54,307 bases of DNA from Thermoplasmata archaeon (GTDB lineage: Archaea > Thermoplasmatota > Thermoplasmata > GCA-020350865): contig CP070751.1 in NCBI GenBank assembly GCA_020348445.1, positions 4,137,872 to 4,192,178 on the forward strand. Reading direction: 5' to 3'. Below, in pieces: positions 50,813-54,307 of the stretch. A model generated the notes under the pieces. It did no database searches, was not told the origin of the DNA, and was given only the letters and a program-made list of their open reading frames with translations. The stretch's first letter is position 1; the number at the start of each line of letters is the position of its first letter. The position numbers and the translations under genes are program-made.

Positions 50813-51981
50813 GTGGGGATGCAAAATCAAAGAAGAAGGTGTGTCATGTGGGTAGGGCCTCTTCGATTCTCGTCCAGAGATGGGTCAATTATTTTGCAGA
50901 GAGGGGGTGGGAAGTGGACATTATCACTTTTGAGCCCGCCGAAAAGAAGTTTTTGCATTCAGATATTAGGCAGCATGTTGTTAATCCAGGAAAAATACCG
51001 TTTATCGGGTTTATCAGGGCATATTTGGGTGTAAAAAAACATCTGAAAAGAATCAAGCCAGACATCATTCATGCACACAGCATACCAGCCTATGGAATCT
51101 ATGTAGGTCTGTACTCCAAAAAAGGAGGAAAGGAGCCGTATATCCAAGCGGCCTGGGGTTTTCATCACATAGAGATTGACAAGGGCTATAAAAGAAAGCT
51201 GGATAAGCTCTGTCTCGAGAGAGCAGAAGTCATAACCACAACATCAGATGATCTGAAAATTGCCCTCGTCAAGAACCTCCAGGCAGACGAGAGTAAGTTC
51301 AGGGTGTTCTCCTGGGGAATAGATCTGAATATATTTCGGTTGAATTACAAAGAGGAGCTAGAAAAACTTCGTAAGGAGTTGGATATCCGCAGTGGTGCAC
51401 CTGTAATAATCAGTCCTCGCAACATGGCCCCATATTACAGAATCCAAAATATCGTAAAGGCAGTTCCAAAGGTGCTTAAGGCACATCCCGAGAGTGTATT
51501 CATTTTCCTGAGGGGATACGGCTCTGAGGAGTTCGAGAGGAAGATGAAGGAGGAGGCTAAGAATTTGGATATAGAGAAGAATACAAGATTCATATCTGGG
51601 CTTCTAACTCCAGAGGAAATGGCAATTTATCTGAATCTCGCAGATATATCGATATCAATTAGCAAAACTGACCAGCTTTCATCTGTGCTCTTGGAGTCCA
51701 TGGTCTGCAATGCATTTCCGATTTTAAGTGACATTGCCATATATAAAAAATATATTACTTCTGAAAAAAATGGCCTTTTTGTGAGTGGAAATAATCCAGA
51801 CGAGATCGCTAATGCAGTGATTCAATGTTTAAATAACAAAGCATTTATGGAGCGCGCTTATGATATTAATTCTAAATTTATTAAGGAATCTGAAAACTGG
51901 CACGTCAATTCAAAAAAGATGGAAAATATCTATATGGAGTTACTGGTAACTGAACAGAAAAAGTCTACTAAACCAATTTAA
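50809..51981 (+). CDS. GT4-like glycosyltransferase
   Basis: 390 residues, GT-B fold. KVCHVGRASSILVQRWVNYFAERGWEVDIITF is the acceptor-domain start; IIHAHSIPAYGIYVGL and VFSWGIDLNIF are typical; the C-terminal donor domain has SPRNMAPYYRIQNIVKAV, FLRGYGS and LSSVLLESMVCNAFPILSD, in which the first Glu of the usual ExxxxxxxE pair is not obvious. The start is TTG 50809, overlapping the CapK-like stop as TTGA. Confidence 0.83.
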   Translation: MSGDAKSKKKVCHVGRASSILVQRWVNYFAERGWEVDIITFEPAEKKFLHSDIRQHVVNPGKIPFIGFIRAYLGVKKHLKRIKPDIIHAHSIPAYGIYVGLYSKKGGKEPYIQAAWGFHHIEIDKGYKRKLDKLCLERAEVITTTSDDLKIALVKNLQADESKFRVFSWGIDLNIFRLNYKEELEKLRKELDIRSGAPVIISPRNMAPYYRIQNIVKAVPKVLKAHPESVFIFLRGYGSEEFERKMKEEAKNLDIEKNTRFISGLLTPEEMAIYLNLADISISISKTDQLSSVLLESMVCNAFPILSDIAIYKKYITSEKNGLFVSGNNPDEIANAVIQCLNNKAFMERAYDINSKFIKESENWHVNSKKMENIYMELLVTEQKKSTKPI

Positions 51982-52002
51982 AATAATTTATTAGGGAGTG
52001 TC

Positions 52003-52839
52003 ATGACAAAAAAATCTAATGACTTATCAAGGGAATCTCCGAAGCTTTCAAGAAAGAAGAATAAGTATGATAAGACGAGGATGGACCCAAAAAGGGAGAC
52101 CTACGACGATAAATATTTTGATTTAGGTATATACAGTTCCTATAAACAAGGCTATGAAAATTATATTGAAGATTTACGGTACCCAGATATTGTCGATGAC
52201 ATAATAAAAAATGTTAAACCTAAAAGAGTACTTGATATCGGTTGTGCTTTTGGAAGGGTTGTAGAAATGTTTTGTTCCCAGGGAGTCGAGGCTTATGGGG
52301 TGGACATATCTGATTATGCAATTTCCAAGGCGAGTGACGATATTAAAAAAAGACTTTTTCAGGTAAATGTTGAAAACGAAAAGATACCGTTTCCAGACGG
52401 TCATTTTGATTTCATATCTTGCTTGGTGGTAATAGAACACCTTCATGATGATACACATCTTCTAAACGAAATATCTCGCCTTATTTCTAAAAAAGGAACT
52501 GTGTATATCACCACACCACCTAAAAGTTATGAGCCATCATATACTGATAAGACACATATAAACCTTCACGATCCTGAATATTGGATTAAGCGTTTTGGGG
52601 ACTTTGGTTTCAATATAGAGCCACTCAGAATTCATCAGATGTTTGGATATACTTATATGAAAAGTATCAAGGGCACATATTGGAAGGTAAAAAATGAAAA
52701 ACCGACAAGTAATTTTGGGAGTAAATTGCCCCGCTCAATATGGATTTATACGGTTACCATAATAAAATTTATCAGAAATAGCAGGTTATTTAAAAGAAAT
52801 AGATATATATGGGCTTATATTTTGACCAAAGCAAGTTGA
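52003..52839 (+). CDS. SAM-dependent methyltransferase of the glycan locus
   Basis: 278 residues. Motif I is VLDIGCAFGRVVEMF; motif II is AYGVDISDYAI; the later strand DGHFDFISCLVVIEHLHDDTHLLNEI precedes SKKGTVYITTPP. The N-terminal 40 residues are basic and charged and not part of the fold. The last 45 residues (RSIWIYTVTIIKFIRN) are amphipathic and may contact the membrane. The ATG has GGGAG four to five bases upstream. It follows the glycosyltransferase and probably acts on the same glycan. Confidence 0.84.
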   Translation: MTKKSNDLSRESPKLSRKKNKYDKTRMDPKRETYDDKYFDLGIYSSYKQGYENYIEDLRYPDIVDDIIKNVKPKRVLDIGCAFGRVVEMFCSQGVEAYGVDISDYAISKASDDIKKRLFQVNVENEKIPFPDGHFDFISCLVVIEHLHDDTHLLNEISRLISKKGTVYITTPPKSYEPSYTDKTHINLHDPEYWIKRFGDFGFNIEPLRIHQMFGYTYMKSIKGTYWKVKNEKPTSNFGSKLPRSIWIYTVTIIKFIRNSRLFKRNRYIWAYILTKAS

Positions 52840-52858
52840 AATAAGAAGAGGTGATCAA

Positions 52859-53521
52859 GTGAGCGAGAAACAAGAAAGGGTTGTCATTATCGGAGCGGGG
52901 GGTATGGGTGGAGTATATTTCGATGTCTTAGATGAAATGAATGTTTATGAAGTAATCGGATTTATTGACGATGATCCCAAGAAACACGGCAAGAATTACT
53001 ATGATATTCCAATACTAGGCGGTGTTTCTGATATGCCCTCTCTCAAAGAAAAACATCAAATCCATGGATTCATAATTTCCATTGGTAACAATAGGTTACG
53101 AGGGAAAATGGGGTCATATCTCGAAAACTTGGGTTTAAAACCGGTGAATGCCGTTCATCCCCGGGCAGCTATTTCAAGATATTCCACTTACGGTAATGGA
53201 GTTCTTATAGAGGCAGGTGTTGGCATAAATCCTCATACCACAATAGGAAACCACGCTATGATCAGTCTAAGCGCCTCCATTGGCCATGATGTTGTAATAG
53301 GTGACTGTGTGCATATCGCTCCTAACGTTGTTATCGGCGGTGAGGCAAAATTGGGTGATTATGTTGATGTTGGTTTGGGGGCGACAATAAATCCTACCCT
53401 GGTTGTTGGAGAAGGGGCGGTTCTCGGTGCTGGTGCCGCTGTGGTAAAAGACGTTCCTAAGAACATTGTGGTGGTAGGCGTTCCAGCACAAAAGCTAAAA
53501 GATGTGGTAAACGAAGATTAA
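52859..53521 (+). CDS. PglD/NeuD-like sugar acyltransferase (left-handed beta-helix)
   Basis: 220 residues. RVVIIGAGGMGGVYFDVL is a Rossmann-type N-terminal domain with FIDDDPKKHGKNYYDIPILGG, and a hexapeptide-repeat C-terminal domain starts at about residue 90 (HPRAAISRYSTYGNGVLIEAG). The catalytic His is in SIGHDVVIGDCVHIAPN, as in PglD and NeuD. These enzymes acetylate an amino-sugar or sialic-acid-like sugar. The start is GTG 52859, with GAGGTGATC immediately upstream. Confidence 0.89.
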   Translation: MSEKQERVVIIGAGGMGGVYFDVLDEMNVYEVIGFIDDDPKKHGKNYYDIPILGGVSDMPSLKEKHQIHGFIISIGNNRLRGKMGSYLENLGLKPVNAVHPRAAISRYSTYGNGVLIEAGVGINPHTTIGNHAMISLSASIGHDVVIGDCVHIAPNVVIGGEAKLGDYVDVGLGATINPTLVVGEGAVLGAGAAVVKDVPKNIVVVGVPAQKLKDVVNED

Positions 53522-53541
53522 AGGGACGTATTGGAATACTA

Positions 53542-53549
53542 TTTATAAG
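53542..53549 (+). promoter_or_regulatory. TATA box candidate for the 53595 gene
   Basis: TTTATAAG lies about 50 bases before the ATG; a start near 53571 gives a leader of about 24 bases. The spacer 53522-53594 holds nothing else recognised. Confidence 0.4.
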
Positions 53550-53594
53550 ATTAAAATATATATGGGATAATCCTTGGGCAATTATTTCTGATAA

Positions 53595-54307
53595 ATGGTG
53601 ATTAACGTGAGGATATTGGTGACAGGTGGAACTGGATTCATAGGTTCGAGGATTGTTCAAGAAATAAATAACCAGGGATACGAAGTAGTTGTTTTTGATA
53701 TAAATACAAAAGATGGAATTAGAGATGGTGTACATCATATTAAAGGTGATATTTTCGATACAAAACATCTATTGGAAGTAATAAAAGGATGTGAATTTAT
53801 AATCCATATGGTAGGATTGCCGATTGCCAGAAAAGCACAAGAGCGACCCCAACTTAGTTATGAATTGAACGTAAGAAGCACTCAAGCAATTTTAGAGACA
53901 ATGCGGGAGACAGAGGTTAGGAATATTATCATCCCCTCTTCTGCTGCAATCTATGGCAAAACAACAAAAGATTATGTTGATGAAAGTACACCTTCAAATC
54001 CTACCAACACATATGCGTATCATAAATGGATTGCAGAAGAGATTTGCAGATGCTACTCTTTGAATTATAAAATAAATTCTACAATTCTTAGATTGTTTAA
54101 CGTTTACGGGGGTAAGGGATCAGGAATAATAAACATCCTCATTGAAAAAGCATTAAAAAACGAAACTATAACCTTATATGGCGAGGAACAATTGCGTGAT
54201 TTTATCCATATTAATGATGTTGCTAAAATATTTTCAAAAGTTATTGACTGCAAGGACTGTGCCAATCAAACGATTAATATTGGGACTGGCGTGGGAAGAA
54301 GTATAAA
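53595..54307 (+). CDS. NAD-dependent sugar epimerase/dehydratase (partial)
   Basis: About 237 residues are visible and the frame is open to the window edge. RILVTGGTGFIGSRIVQEI is the NAD loop; the catalytic segment is IIPSSAAIYGK and the YxxxK motif is YAYHK; LRLFNVYGGKGSGIINIL and RDFIHINDVAKIF are typical of UDP-glucose 4-epimerase or dTDP-glucose 4,6-dehydratase relatives. ATG 53595 or GTG 53607 could be the start; GGTGAT lies close to the GTG. It belongs to the plus-strand glycan cluster. The C-terminus is missing. Confidence 0.88.
   Translation, partial: MVINVRILVTGGTGFIGSRIVQEINNQGYEVVVFDINTKDGIRDGVHHIKGDIFDTKHLLEVIKGCEFIIHMVGLPIARKAQERPQLSYELNVRSTQAILETMRETEVRNIIIPSSAAIYGKTTKDYVDESTPSNPTNTYAYHKWIAEEICRCYSLNYKINSTILRLFNVYGGKGSGIINILIEKALKNETITLYGEEQLRDFIHINDVAKIFSKVIDCKDCANQTINIGTGVGRSI

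Overview
The window is chromosomal DNA of an archaeon. Evidence: a complete DNA topoisomerase VI (top6B-top6A), an archaeal-type cofactor-independent phosphoglycerate mutase, the archaeal GTP cyclohydrolase MptA, the ribosome-biogenesis nuclease Nob1, a TrmG10-type tRNA methyltransferase, TATA boxes about 25 bases upstream of starts (several apparently leaderless) and GGAGG/GAGGTGA Shine-Dalgarno sites inside operons. Many membrane proteins end in a zinc ribbon followed by Pro/Glu or Lys/Glu tails. That style, with topoisomerase VI, suggests an uncultured Thermoplasmatota-like euryarchaeon; this placement is an inference. No rRNA, tRNA, CRISPR array or insertion sequence was recognised.

Layout. 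1-5 kb: membrane RING-like protein, DUF92 protein, apgM, mptA and a PIN-like pair. 5-12 kb: mostly minus-strand small enzymes and membrane proteins (thioredoxin, methyltransferase, acetyltransferases, a RibD/DHFR-like reductase, a degenerate Ras-like GTPase). 12-18 kb: AqpZ-like aquaporin, a 927-residue beta-helix surface protein, a poly-Asp PepSY relic. 18-25 kb: proline dehydrogenase, two tandem 4Fe-4S paralogues, DUF763, an ectodomain-winged-helix regulator. 25-31 kb: top6B-top6A-DUF429 and two zinc-ribbon membrane proteins. 31.8-34.6 kb: the most interesting locus, a four-gene minus-strand operon encoding a UFM1-like modifier, a UFC1-like E2, a UBA5-like E1 and a JAMM metallopeptidase, which reads as a compact archaeal ufmylation-like conjugation system. 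34.8-42 kb: V4R protein, TrmG10, a Gly-repeat secreted protein, nob1, ridA, a frameshifted trmO, TIGR04076 and YjbQ proteins. 42-54 kb: a surface-glycan locus with a heptose pathway (gmhA, hddA, gmhB), glycosyltransferases, sugar epimerases, methyltransferases, a CapK-like ligase and a PglD-like acyltransferase, organised on both sides of a shared promoter region near 49.4 kb.

How genes work together. In the conjugation operon the modifier would be trimmed after its penultimate Gly (JAMM), adenylated and captured by E1 Cys209, passed to E2 Cys118, and later removed by the JAMM enzyme. No obvious E3 is adjacent; the membrane RING-like protein at the left edge is a speculative candidate. In the glycan locus sedoheptulose 7-phosphate would be turned into heptose 1-phosphate; the guanylyltransferase needed next (HddC) is not in the window. 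Oddities that need checking are a one-base frameshift in trmO, an in-frame stop in the PepSY gene, a PIN protein lacking its first catalytic Asp, and a possible structured RNA at 42.0 kb.
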